A program made the position numbers and the translations under genes. The notes under the pieces were generated by a model, which saw only the letters and a list, made by a program, of their open reading frames with translations, made no database searches and was not told the origin of the DNA. A stretch of 64,000 nt of DNA from contig JAJKFH010003627.1 of the NCBI GenBank assembly GCA_023333565.1, positions 8,661,501 through 8,725,500 on the forward strand, read 5' to 3'. The stretch comes from Puffinus mauretanicus (lineage: Eukaryota; Chordata; Aves; Procellariiformes; Procellariidae). Position 1 is the first letter of the stretch. Every line of letters begins with the position of its first letter. Below, piece by piece: positions 35,021 through 45,985 of the stretch.

Positions 35021-36302
35021 GGATGAGGTCTGGATGGGGAAGATGCTGCTGCGTGGGGAAGATGGGCACTGAGGCATCAAAAATCTGTCCGGTGCCGTGT
35101 TTTTCCCTTTCCTTACACAAATCAGTGTAATTCCCCCGCTCCCAAGTTGCTAACGTGTTGAAATCCCAGGGCAAAGGGCTCTGGCAGGAGGGGAGGGCTG
35201 CGCCAGCCACACTGCTGCCCTTTCCCAGCATGGCCTTTGCTCACTTTGTGGGTCTGCAGTGGGATCAGAGGGGATCTGCTCTCCTCTTTATCCTCCATAG
35301 CGTGAGGTTCTTTCCAAAGCCACAGCCACCACTACGCGGGCTGATCCTGGCTGTGCCATTAACTGCCCGAGCTCTGGCTTGTTCCCTGTCCTGCGGCAGA
35401 GCCCCGTGGGGGGGGTGCACTGGGATGGCAGTGTTTCCCTCTGTCCCCAAGAGTCCTGAGACAATCCTGCTCCAGCTTGGAAGCTGGGTTCTTCAAACCC
35501 AGCAAGAGCCCGAGCAGCTGCTCCTAGCCTGGGCCCCAAACCGGGTGCTGCTGGCAGAAGGAGAGGATCATCGTCACTGCTAAGAGTGGGCCCGCCAGTC
35601 CACACTGCTGGGACGGGGGTGCCGTGTCCAGTGCTGCGTCTGACACGTCTGCCCTGCGTGCTCAGAGGCCTCTGAGGGGGTGGCACGAAGCAGGGGCTCA
35701 AGAGCTCCTATCAGGTTTTGGCCAGGTGGTGGCCGAGAGATGCAGTGGGATCAGCAGGGCTGGGCTTCTGTGCCAGGTGGGCTACAGGAGCATCCTGCCT
35801 CATGCCCCCGCTGATCTTTAACCATGGAGAAACCCCTACCCAGTGACATGATGCAAAACCCCCCAGTGATGGAGAGCACCTGGCAGCCCTGGGTAAGCTT
35901 TCCTGCTGTAATTAGCCTCGCTGTTAATTACATGTAGGCCTGTAATGTGCAGGGGGAGCAACTGCCTGGCCAGAGGGGCTGTCTCTGTACAGACCTTCCT
36001 GCTGCACTCCAGCCCTGCATTGCCCCTTGCTTTTCTGCAGGCCCCTCGGCAGCAGACATGGTGCTGGAGCTGCTGGTTGCCTGTGCTTACTAGGGCATGC
36101 ATGTCTCCCTGCCCGCCGCCACCTCTCAGCCTGGCCTCGGCAGGCAGGGGACCTGTGCCCCGTCACTGCTGCCTCAGGACCCTTCCCTGGGGGCTCTGCG
36201 CATGGGGTGAGCCCGCGGCGGGCAGGACCCCCGGCCCCTTGCTCTGCGGAGGGCACAGCAGCACCATCTTGCTGGGTATCCCACTCCAGCCATTAGCTGC
36301 AG
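35021..36302. other. GC-rich spacer
   Basis: Non-coding, GC-rich. A short AT patch at 35905-35945 contains GCTGTAATTAGCC and TTAATTAC. No exon recognised. Confidence 0.45.
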
Positions 36303-36478
36303 CTCCCCGGGGCCAGCCGCCCGGAGCCAGGGGCCGGGTCCCCTCTCCCCCGGGGCCAGCCGCCCAGAGCCAGGGGCCGGGTCCCCTCTCCCCCGGGGCC
36401 AGCTGCCCGGAGCCAGGGGCCGGGTCCCCTCTCCCCCGGGGCCAGCTGCCCGGAGCCAGGGGCCGGGTCCCCTCTCTC
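36303..36478. repeat. GC-rich 43-bp minisatellite, four units
   Basis: GGGGCCAGC recurs at 36309, 36352, 36395 and 36438, an exact 43-bp period, with only a few substitutions between units (for example CCGCCC versus CTGCCC, CAGAGC versus CGGAGC). Because 43 is not a multiple of three, each frame crosses all three phases of the unit. The long frames over it on either strand are products of the repeat, not genes. Confidence 0.95.
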
Positions 36479-36679
36479 GTCCTGTGTGTTTCCAACCAAG
36501 AACCAGCGATTTGGCTTTATTTGCGTGTCCAGGGGACTCGGAGCTTGGCAGCTGGGCCATCTCCAGCACCCACAAAGCCCTCTGCTAGTGCTCTCCAGAA
36601 GTACATATATAACAGCCAAGAGAGGCAGAGAGGGAGAGAGAAAAAGAGACAACGGCTTTGCCTCCACGCTCCCATCCAG

Positions 36680-37170
36680 AGCAGTCTCCTAATGAGAAGA
36701 ATATGGCTGCTAGTTAGCAGAGGGGTGTGTCCTGTAGGCTAAAATGAGATAGTTACACTGCACTGATTGAAGGTTGAGGTTAGAGGGCAGCACAATTATG
36801 TTCAGGAGTTTCAAGGGCTCTGTTTGATGCCACAGTTCTAAGCTCCCAGCCAGTGTCAGTAGTTTAGCTCAGGGTTTCTTTTTTTTTCTTTTTTTTTTTT
36901 TTTTTTGTGGGCTAAAGACAGGAAGGATAAAAACTATGGGAATGAGTTGTTACTATTATTATAAAGTGGTGTGAGTTTTTGTAACCATCAGTTCACCCCC
37001 CTTTTGCTTAACTGTTTCCTGATCATTATTTTTTAAGCTGCTCGGAGGGAAGAAGAGAGCATCCCCTTCCCCCCGGAGAGCGGCTCTGAATTTTCTCCCA
37101 GGCGGGGAAGGTGATTTTTTTGTGCCCACACTTCAGCTCAGTTCTCTGACTGCGGATCAGGAAAGCAATT
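36680..37170. promoter_or_regulatory. AT-rich candidate island with second copy of the 28-bp element
   Basis: The block begins with the 28-bp element (36690-36717) and continues with ATTGAAGG, CACAATTATG, a T-rich tract at about 36877-36906, and CTATTATTATAAAG near 36954. A further AT-rich segment at 37000-37035 and 37160-37180 extends it. The T-tract is simple sequence; the rest is non-repetitive. Confidence 0.35.
36690..36717 (+). repeat. Duplicated 28-bp element, copy B
   Basis: Partner of 34194-34221 (25/28 identical, same strand). The differences are an adjacent GA/AG swap and one C/T change. Confidence 0.55.
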
Positions 37171-37850
37171 AGCAGTTCAAATTATGCCAAGGCCACTTTC
37201 TTTGTCTCAAAATCGTGGGTTAAGAGTTGCAAAAGAACCTTAATTGCGTGGTGCTGAACTAGGTATTTTTTCTGAGAGCATTTCCAGTGCTTAGGGCTGT
37301 TTACGGGGAGCCTCTTGTGTTTCAAAAGCCCTGCAGTGGCACTGCTTTTTCCCAGAGCCTGCAGGAGTGTCCAGGCACCGCACCAGTGTCCAGGCACCGC
37401 AGCAGCATCCCCAGCCTCTCCAGCCTCTCTCCCCCCAGCTGGCTTGCTGCCTTGCAGGCGACCATGCAGCCCGGCTCCTGTCTCTCATCCATCCCAGGAC
37501 AGTCCAGATCTCCATCACCTTTCTCCACTGGCCTGTCCTCTAACCCATCTGTATCTCTGGGTGCAGGCTGCCTGCACCCTCCATCCGCTGCTCGCACCCT
37601 CCGCTGGCTGCCCGCGCTGCAGCAAGGCGAGGACCGCTTGCCTGCAACGGCGGCACATGGCAGCCCCGTGCTGCCCATGCAAGGAGGCTGTCGCTTGCTC
37701 GGTGGCAGCACCCAGCCCTGCTAGGCCGGATGCGGGGCACCAGCCCGGCCGTGCCAGCCACCCCACCCCGAGGGATGAACGAAGGGGTGCCTGCCCCTTC
37801 CTCTCCTTGCCTGCTCCCCAGGGCCCGTCTCCCCAGTCACATTTGTGTCC
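37171..37850. other. GC-rich spacer with a short tandem duplication
   Basis: GTGTCCAGGCACCGCA is repeated in tandem with a 19-bp period at about 37367-37402. The rest is GC-rich, with chance frames only. Confidence 0.5.
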
Positions 37851-37955
37851 CAAGCCCACCCTTGGTGTTGCCATTTGATCCAAGTGACAGCCTGCTTTAT
37901 TTACTCTAACAGTTCTCAATTTTAAATGTTAATTCCTCCCTGAAGAAAATGTCTT
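37851..37955. promoter_or_regulatory. Short candidate island
   Basis: Contains AAGTGACAGCC (a TGACAG core), TTTATTTACTC, CAATTTTAAATG and GTTAATTCC in about 100 bp between GC-rich flanks. Confidence 0.3.
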
Positions 37956-38365
37956 TTCAGGATGAGTTCCCCATCAGCGGGGCTGTGGAGGGCGTGCTGG
38001 TGTCCCCAGCCTCTGTGCAGAGCCAGCCGTTAACCCAACAGGCAAGAGCCCGGTAGGTGTCGAGGGCCATGATGCCCAGGGAGTACCTCAGTCCCTGCTG
38101 CCACCATGGCCGGGCTGTCCCGGGGATGCCACGTCAGCGGGCAGGGCTGGCCAGGACGGATGCACCCCTAGCATCACTGCTCGTCCCCACGCAGCCCCGT
38201 TTGGCACAGCGCCACGTGCTGCCGCCTCGGCCCCCCGTCATCCTGGCTGCAATTAGGGGTTGATGGATTGTCCCCGGGCCGGGGTCTCAGTATGGCCCCC
38301 CGAAGGGGACGTGGCATGCGCAGAGGCGGGCTGGGGGGAGGATGCTGGGCTGCCGCCGTCAAACA
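37956..38365. other. GC-rich spacer
   Basis: Nothing recognised. Confidence 0.45.
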
Positions 38366-38770
38366 ACAATTTCTAATCTTGATTGGAGAGGAGGGCGGCG
38401 GGCTGGGGGGGAGGAATCGGAGATAAATGTTAGCTCATTTCTTAAGTAATTAGTTACCTCCTCATCCCCATGTTGTAATTGTGAACAAGCTGTAATGTTT
38501 AATTAGTGTGTAAATGAAACCCCAATTTCATAATGGCTGCAGTGACAGCGCTAAGTGAGACAGGCACAGAAGGGGCTGCGTTGTTTCAGCGGGAGATGAA
38601 GCTGTCGCCCAGCAAGCCGAGCGTCTCTGGGAGAAAATGGAAATGATAAACGAAGTGAGGCTAATTAGCAAAATCATACAGGCCCCACTGATGGTTCTCA
38701 TCAAGGGGAGGTAATGAAGCGGGCGGGCCAAGCTGAGGGGGGATTAATTGGAGCCGATTCCTGCACACAT
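38366..38770. promoter_or_regulatory. Strong candidate enhancer island with four homeodomain cores
   Basis: Holds AATCTTGATTGG near 38375, TAATTA at 38447-38452, TTAATTA at 38499-38505, the 10-bp palindrome GCTAATTAGC at 38660-38669, GGATTAATTGG near 38741, and a GCAGTGACAGC core near 38540. About 400 bp is non-repetitive and mostly AT-rich. Together with 22551-22790 it is among the best enhancer candidates here. Confidence 0.42.
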
Positions 38771-39780
38771 ACAGGCGCTGTAGAGCAGCCCATGCAGGGA
38801 TGCAAACTTTCCTGCTTTGCTTCCCTTGCCCTTCCCCAGGACCCGGCCGTGGGGAGAGCTGCGGAGAGCAGGGAACAACCCTGGGAGCTGGTCCTGGAGC
38901 AGGCAGGATGTGTGTGCAGGGGGATGCTCCTGCCTGCGGGTGTCTGGGCACATGGGCACCCACCTCATGGAAAGCGTGGTGCAAGGGCTCTGATAACCCT
39001 CCCTTAGCTCCTTTTGGGTCCCTCCTCCGCTCACTGTATTTTGAGCATAGATGTTTGGAGAGTAAATAAAGCACCTCTGTGTGATGGTTGCTGGGGAAGG
39101 GGTGAATACCCCCTGCTCACCCTCTGGGCAGGGGTCTCTGCAGACATGGTGCCCGTGGCAGCATGGCGTGGTGGCCGAGCCGGAGCTCGCTGCAGCGGGG
39201 GAACTCGCAGCGTCGTGGAGCTGAACTTTATCCTTCTGAGCTGTGTGAGAAATGCCATTTCTACAGCTGCTGGCGCACAACCCCGATCACGTTGCATTAC
39301 TTACTGACATTTCAGGGAGCGCGTGGAGCCCTGCTCCCGGTGGGCTCGGCCCCAATTGCCCCATCCCTGCCGCGAATGGGGGCCAGCTGCCTGCGGGCCA
39401 GGCTGCCCCCAAACCCGCTCATTACCAATCCGCAGGCCCTGGTAATATCAGGAGTGAGCAAAAGCCTTGCCAAGCAGAAGAGAGGACAGCAATACTTGTT
39501 TGTCTGTGCTTGCATCTGTCTGTCTGTCCAAGCAGGTTGTTCCTAGCAGTGACAGCCCTGCACATGGAGCTGCGGGACCATGAGCGGGTCTTTCCCATGT
39601 CTCAGCCTCCTTTTTTGCCAAAAAATGGCAAGGTGAGCTGTCTGTATGGGAAGTGCCAGGGTGTGGGATGTCCAGTGCCTGCCCAGAGTCACTGCGTCCC
39701 TCCCTCCCGTCCATCTCCGAGCCCCCCACTGCCTCTCCTGCTGAGTAATGAGAGATTTCCCTGGGCCTCCGAGGGCTCTA
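38771..39780. other. GC-rich spacer with short TCTG repeats
   Basis: Chance frames only. A short TCTG run occurs near 39515-39530. Confidence 0.45.
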
Positions 39781-40100
39781 AAGAGGGGCTGAGCAATATT
39801 ATTTATTCAGTTGTTTACAGAAGCGTTTGATCGGGAATAGTTCTTCACTGCCAGCCTGTTGTGTATTATTCATTGCAATAATCTCTGCAGATTGTGATAA
39901 ACTGTAACTGCGGCGGGGCAGCGCGTAGCTGGGCTGTACTGCCACCGCTGCCTGCACTGGCCTCTAAAATATCGGCAGCTGCAATCATAAATCTCAATTT
40001 ACAAGTGGGACTATTGCACGGGGAGTTATAGTTATACTAATGATTACTTCTCTGTCTTATTTTTCATGTTGCAACAGAGTAATAAATTTTTAAGAACAGC
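39781..40100. promoter_or_regulatory. AT-rich candidate island
   Basis: Contains AATATTATTTATTC, TGTTTACAG (forkhead-like), TATTATTCATTGCAATAATC, GCAATCATAAATC, and ACTAATGATTAC near 40036. Non-repetitive apart from a small GC-rich patch in the middle. Confidence 0.38.
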
Positions 40101-40880
40101 CTGGGCAAAGCGTTAGCAAAGCCTGCGCGTCCTCTCGCCACACTGTCGGCAGAGAGCGGCGTTCCTGGTCTCCTGCGGGCATCTCGCCGGCAGGGCGCCT
40201 GCCCCACTTCTCAAGGAGGTGACGCGAAGCGGGGGCTTTGTGTCCCCACGCCGGGAGAAGTGCAGTAGAAACTCCCCGCAAGTGCGGTGGGGCTAGGGGG
40301 CTGGAGCGTGGCTTCGGGATCAGCTCTGACGTTTGCTGTACCGGAGAAGAGACTTCAGCTCCCTGCATTGGTTTCCCTGCTGGGAATGGGGGCTGAGCCC
40401 CCCCTTTGTCACTCACCTAGTCTTTCTCAGTCAGGCTCAGGACATCCTGGGGTTGATGAGGCCAAGGGATGGGGATCTGATGACCAAGAGTGGAGCTGGT
40501 GTTTGAGGAGTGTATCCTGTCCCTGTAGCTCACCACTGTCCCAGTGCCGGGGCTTTCCCAGATATCGGGAGGTGGAAGCTGCCTTTATGCAGACAGTGTG
40601 CCCATGGCGTAGAAATGAGGTGATGGCTTGGATGGTCCCACCTGGAAGAAAGCCCCCCTTCCTGGGGGACAGCAAGGGTCAGCAGAGAAGGCTCTGGCTA
40701 GAGGAACCCAGACCCTGCTCCCATCCCCATCTCTGATTAGCGACTCACGAGCAGCCGGTGGCATCCCTCCTGGAGGAGTCCCCATGGGGGCACCTCCCAA
40801 AGACCAAGTCTCTTCTCCAGAAGACAGCAGTGGGACATGGGGTTCAGTGAGCATTTCCCAAGTGTTTATCACAGCTCCGA
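40101..40880. other. GC-rich spacer
   Basis: Nothing recognised. Confidence 0.45.
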
Positions 40881-41020
40881 GGTCTGTGATGTGAGGCCTC
40901 TGATGGATGCCTCCATTCACAGACTTGACATTATGATGTACAGGGAGCCTAGAGACATATAGATTTTCAAAGTGGCCACTTTGAGCATAATTATAAATAT
41001 CCAGCCTCTTTACATAGTGA
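40881..41020. promoter_or_regulatory. Candidate island with an 18-bp perfect palindrome
   Basis: TCAAAGTGGCCACTTTGA at 40967-40984 is a perfect 18-bp palindrome with two diverging TCF/LEF-like TCAAAG halves (also NK2-like AAGTGG halves). It is followed by GCATAATTATAAATATCC. The surrounding 140 bp is AT-leaning and non-repetitive. Confidence 0.35.
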
Positions 41021-43085
41021 ATTGCTGCCAGGAAAAGAAGGGCCCCGGGAGGGCTGAAATTCTGGCATCCAGCCTTTCTTGAGAAAGGAGCCTTGACGGA
41101 GGTTCCCCACCCATTTTGGGGTGCCAGGAAGGGGTGGGCGTTAAGGGATAATGCCTTTCCCATCCCATACCCCCCTGACAGTTCTTGCCTGCTTCCCGCA
41201 GTGCTGGCAGTGTCTCTCTCTGGGAGACATCTCCCAGGCGCTGTCTAGGACCCTGTCCTCCCCGGCTTGTCTGCACCACCACACTGCAACCTGATTGTAA
41301 CTGCTTCCCAGTGGCTGGCTCCCCTTCCAGATCACAGCACAGAGCATCAGGGGCATCAGGGAGCTGGGGGCAGGCCCTCCCGATCCCTGTGCCTGATCCA
41401 CGGCCCCAGGGACACAGCGAAGGAGAGATCTTCCCCTAGCTCATGGCCAGCCCATCTCCTTCCACTTGCCACACAGGGCTGGGGCTCGGCACGGAGGGAC
41501 CAGTTTTCAGGTGGGCAGAAGAAGATCCCTCCAGAGGTATGGGTGCTGGATGCAAACGCAGCAGCTGAGACCCAGACTCAGGAGCGCTCCCGCATGCCCC
41601 CTTGGATCCAGAGGCTGCTAGAAAAAAAGCAGCTGTCCTGGAGGAAACCATCTGGAAGTCCCTTTGTCATGCTTTTCTCTTGTAGTGGTTTGGATGGTAT
41701 CAGAGCATCACCACTTCCCTCTCCATGCCGGAGCCGGGCTGAGCGTGCCCTGGGGAGGGTGTCTGTGCAGGCAGCAGTGTGTCCGTCCCTGTGCATGAGT
41801 GTGTAGGCTCAAACAGGCATCGGTCATCGCCTTCCCCGGCCTGGGACTGGGGCACGCTAGAATATCACAGGGAAAAACAAAGGGGATGTTTGAGGATTTG
41901 TGTTCTGTTTGCGAGCAGGGTCTGGAGGAGAGGTCAAAGAAGAAAATTGGAGCTGAATTGAAATCAATGGCAGATAGAGATTAGAGCAGTGCCCCAATTA
42001 ACTGCAGCGAGCTGAGGGGAGGCTGGGGGAGGGCTCTAGCTCTCCAGGTTAGGACCCCCCAGCAGACCTCGGTTTTGCTCCAAGGAGATGTGAATGCCCC
42101 AGACCAACAGGGACCATGGCCGGGGGCCTGGGACGAGGACATTGGACCAAGGACTTGCTGGTGGGCAAGGGCTGGAGCAGCTGGAGGCTGCGGATGGCGG
42201 CAGGAGACCTGGGTGGTTTGGGGTTGGATTGAATCCTGCTCCCTCCTTCCTTCTCTGCACTTCTTGCCAGGCTCAGTCTCCCTCCCCATCCCCATCCCAA
42301 CTCTTTGTCCTCATTTCCTTGTCCCGGTCCCTTCCCCCATTTCTCTGGTATCATCTCATCTCCCCCTGCCACCAGCCCCACTAACTCCCTGTCACGGTTT
42401 CCTCCTGCTTCGCCTGCCCTCCGACTCCAGCTCTTGTTGGCGCAAGTGTTTCAATGAAGCAGTTTCCTCCCTCGCGCTTCCTGGGGAAGTCATCGAGCGG
42501 CCGGAGAGCTGGGTCCCCGCTCCCCGTGCAGGTGCCTGGAGCGGGTGCCAGGGGGGTTGCAGCAGCTGGGAGCAGGGAGCCGGCCCAGGGCTGGGCGTTG
42601 GCGCATGTGCGGCCGCCCGGGGCCATGGGCAGGGCTGGCTTTGCCCAAAGTTGGCGAGATTCCGATGGGAAATCCAAAACGTTCCCTGGCCCCAAAATCA
42701 CCTTCCCGCCAGACTTCAAGGCTTTGTTCCAAAACATCTGGGCATGCACAAAAAAAACCCGCAACAACAAGTAGCTGGAATTTAAGGGAAATAATAGCAA
42801 CATATTTTTCATTCTTGTTGATGGCAATGTATTAACGGTTCGGGCTGGAATTTCCTGGGAAAAAAATTCAGCGTGAGTCGGACATCCAGCATGGAATATC
42901 TCAGCCGAATCGATAAACTTTGGGGAAAGTCAGGGTAGGTCGTGTCAGAGGAAGGGGAGCCACCAGCCCCTCTTTTTCCCCAAAACACCCCCCTCATGTG
43001 CTCCTGGCGCTGGGGCAGCTGGGAACCCGGCTCCCGTGGCCCCAGGCCCACAGGGATCGGGCTTTGCAGGCCTGTGAACTGCAGC
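41021..43085. other. GC-rich spacer with minor patches
   Basis: Mostly GC-rich with chance frames. A small patch at 41935-42015 includes AATTAACTGCAGCGAGCTG (41996-42014), which matches 17 of 19 bases of the end of copy A of the 65-bp element (29827-29845); this is too short to call. AT-leaning sequence at 42770-42920 may be a weak island. Confidence 0.45.
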
Positions 43086-43460
43086 ATGTTGCACATCACC
43101 CAAGGAACATTAATTAACATTGCTGGAAGATCTTAGGAAAGGTGCAATTTGAATGATCTGGCACCGCAGTCATTCAGATGCTGAGTTAATTCAATCCTTG
43201 CACACAGTGCTCCTACAGATTGTTGGCTTTAAACAAACAGCAGTGACAGATTTGTTGCTGCGGAAATGTGGTCATTAAGTCGGGAGCGTGTGTTTGACCT
43301 GAAAGCGATTGAGTGATGGATGCAAGTCATTTTAAAGCTGCAGCAGCCAAAAGGATGCTCCTTTTGGAGAGCAATCTTGCATCTGAGGAGTGTAAATAAT
43401 TTAAACAAACAAGTAAAGTAAGGTGAAAGCACTACCATTGGCCGCTCTATTGTATTATGG
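43086..43460. promoter_or_regulatory. Candidate enhancer island with two identical forkhead-type sites
   Basis: The 12-mer TTTAAACAAACA occurs at 43228-43239 and again at 43400-43411, on the same strand and 172 bp apart, with GTAAATA at 43392-43398. Between them CCAAAAGGATGCTCCTTTTGG (21 bp, 43347-43367; nine-base arms around TGC) is a perfect inverted repeat. Upstream are AACATTAATTAACA near 43107 and GTGACAGATTTG near 43243. Forkhead binding is inferred from the core. Confidence 0.42.
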
Positions 43461-44030
43461 CACTAAATGCAAAGCGGGGCAGTGCTGCCGGCTCTGTGGC
43501 AGAGAAGAGCTCCTTTGCGCGGCGCTGGTATAAAGAGGTGCAAGGCGCCAGCTTTGGGGCTGTCCCCGGGGAAAAGCGGTACCAGCCGAGCTCGCATCAC
43601 TTAATAGTCACTCATGGGAGCTGCGCACCCACCGCTCTCCGAGTGCGAGCGGTGCGAGCACCACAGGATCCCCAAGGAATGGGGACCGAAGCGGCTTGGT
43701 GGAGGTCGCCCTGATGTCTTGGCAGAGCAGGACTCAGGTGTCCTGCAGTGTGGGACTGTGCCACTGCGGCTGCTCCTCTCATCAAGCCAAAGGCACCCGA
43801 TGTTCCCTTGGCTTCCAGACTCCCAGGTCTGGCTTGTCTGGTCCAACAAGGGTGCTTTGGGGAACCAGGAGCTCAGCACGCTGTTGGGCTGCTGCTCCAT
43901 GCCAGCCTTGCTCTGAGCCATCCTCTCATTGCTGTGATGATCCTCTCACCCTCGGGCTGGGAGGAAGCGTTAGAGCTGCACCGGTCACGTCGCATGGGTC
44001 TGCGCCTTCCGCCGCTGGAATTGGCGTCCC
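43461..44030. other. GC-rich spacer
   Basis: Nothing recognised. Confidence 0.45.
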
Positions 44031-44420
44031 AATAATGAGGCTGGTAGTTACTGTGCATTGGAAGCAGCCATTGCTTAAGCCTCAATATCTCGGCCATTTA
44101 GTTTAATGGGGTTTTTTAAATACCAAAAGCAATTAAGTTCACATTGTGAGCTAATCGCCTACAAAATTTCATTTCAAAGATGCTCAGACTGTTTGTGAGA
44201 GAATTGCTGGAAAGAGACACAAATATGCCACCGTGTCTGTCCGTTTGTCCTTCTCTGCCTTCCCTCTTTCCCAACCAGAGCCAGACTTCTCACAAGGAAA
44301 CGATCATGTTCTCAGTCTCCTGCTTTTCTGGCAGGTTTTTCCATGGTGTGAATTTTAGATGTGTACGTTAAATGCCAATGATTGGTGATGATTATAGTGC
44401 TTAGCTGGTACCGCAGGAGT
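44031..44420. promoter_or_regulatory. Candidate regulatory island with inverted CCAAT pair
   Basis: Contains CCAATAATGAGG, TTTAGTTTAATGGGG, AGCAATTAAG, GAGCTAATCGCC, and CCAATGATTGG at 44375-44385, a perfect inverted CCAAT pair with a 1-bp spacer. A GC-neutral pyrimidine stretch interrupts the block at about 44230-44290. Confidence 0.35.
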
Positions 44421-45290
44421 GAAAAACAGGGATTTAAAGGGTGGCTGATGGGCAAGAGCCAGATTGCTGTTGTTGGGGAGCGGGTGAGTGCACAGCCATG
44501 TACCTGGGCCAGGAGGAGATGGTGGGAGCTCTGCCCATAAGCGTGTGTGACCCGTTGCCTTGAGGCCGTATGTCTGTGCTGCTGTACCTGGGGCTGTGAG
44601 TGATGCCTGAGCAGGGGCACCCAAACCTTGCACGAGCCCTTTTGCCTTGGAAAGGTGTCCCGGGCGAGCTGTTTGCAGCATGTCCACCCCACCCCTCAGC
44701 GGCTTGCCCCACGTGCCTGCCTCCCCGCTCCTTCTCCTGCCCTCCGGCCCCAGCAGCCCTGGCCTATGGCATCCAGCTTCGGCAGCCCCCGCAGGGGCCA
44801 GCTTGCCTGTAGGCTGCAGGGCTTTATCAGATCGGAGAAGAGCCGGAGGTCTTTGCCAGAGATTACTTGTTCTCCTAAACAGCCGTGTTACCGAATACGG
44901 AATAATCCCCCCTCGACAGCCAGCTGGGGGTTTCATTTCCTGCACTGCAGCTATCGTGTTAACGCTCTCTCCTTAAAGCACCTTTGCCGGCTGAGCCACC
45001 CGCGTGCTGCCCATCACCCTGCCGGCACGGTGGGCAGGGGCACACTCTGCACCGCTCCCCGCCAAGCTGCCTGCCCCCAGCGCGTTTGGCTGAGCCACGC
45101 ATCACCGCTGCGTTTCGGAAAGCGGCGTTGCCTGGTCCGGAACCCCATTCCCGTCCTCCCTGGCCGGTTTCCCCGGCCAGCAGTGGGTAGGTGATTTATG
45201 GAGTCCCGCGTGCACCCGGTGAGTCCAGCTCTCTGCGTTTCAGGGAGATCCATCGCACGGGGAGGGGAGGTCACCGCGTTGCAGGTTTGC
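44421..45290. other. GC-rich spacer
   Basis: Nothing recognised. Confidence 0.45.
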
Positions 45291-45660
45291 TAACCTTGCC
45301 CGCTTATTAAAAATGGTAAAAGCCTCCCTCAGGACTCGTGAAGTATAGATCCAGAGAGCTCCATATGCTGTTCCCCTTAATGAGATGTCTGCCTGAAGAG
45401 CAATAGCAAAACACACCATCCAGTTCAGGGTCCCTATAGCTAGATGGCCTGGCTGTAAACAGAGCCGTCCTTCTTAATGGGCTATCGTGTAAAAACTTCT
45501 CCCAGTCAATAAATCAAAGGGGCTCCATTTATATCATGTGCTGCCTTCGCTATTAGGCTGCCTCTGGATGGCATGTTCTGATACAGAGCTCCCCAGGACC
45601 GCCAGGCGAGGCCAGAGGCTCTAATGGGCATTTAATTTAGGCTTCCCCTTGCCGATACCC
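45291..45660. promoter_or_regulatory. Candidate regulatory island
   Basis: About 370 bp of moderately AT-rich, non-repetitive sequence with CTTATTAAAAATGG, CCTTAATGAGATG, TCTTAATGGGC, CAGTCAATAAATC, and CTAATGGGCATTTAATTTAG near 45620. Its even composition and lack of simple sequence resemble a long conserved element. Confidence 0.37.
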
Positions 45661-45985
45661 ATGTGGAGCTCAGCAGCTGGGGCTCGACAAGGGATCCCCC
45701 GTGGTTTGGGGTAGCCCTGCTGTGCGGAAAAGGGCACCCGTGGATTGGGACCTGGCTGGCATCACATCCCCTGCCCTGCTGGGTAGGAGCCTCTGGTGTA
45801 CAGGGGACACTTGGGGAGCTGCCAGGGGCCAGACCCCCCTGGGAAGGGCTGCGTGGGGTCTGACGAGCACCACTGCTCGTCTGGGAGCAGCAGCAGCAGC
45901 CTGGCGCAGGTATTTATTTTTCATTCCCTCCCTTGTGCTGCTCGGATGCCACCGGAGGGAAGTTCCGCTCCAGCCACCATCCCAG
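45661..45985. other. GC-rich spacer
   Basis: Nothing recognised apart from a short CAG run near 45889. Confidence 0.45.

Noticed and set aside
36174..36667. Repetitive Gly/Pro/Trp-rich frames on the - strand
   Set aside because: Produced by translating the 43-bp minisatellite in different frames; not genes.
41996..42014. Possible third copy of the 65-bp element's end (17/19 match to 29827-29845)
   Set aside because: Too short, and the rest of the element is absent. A match of this quality is expected by chance somewhere in the window.
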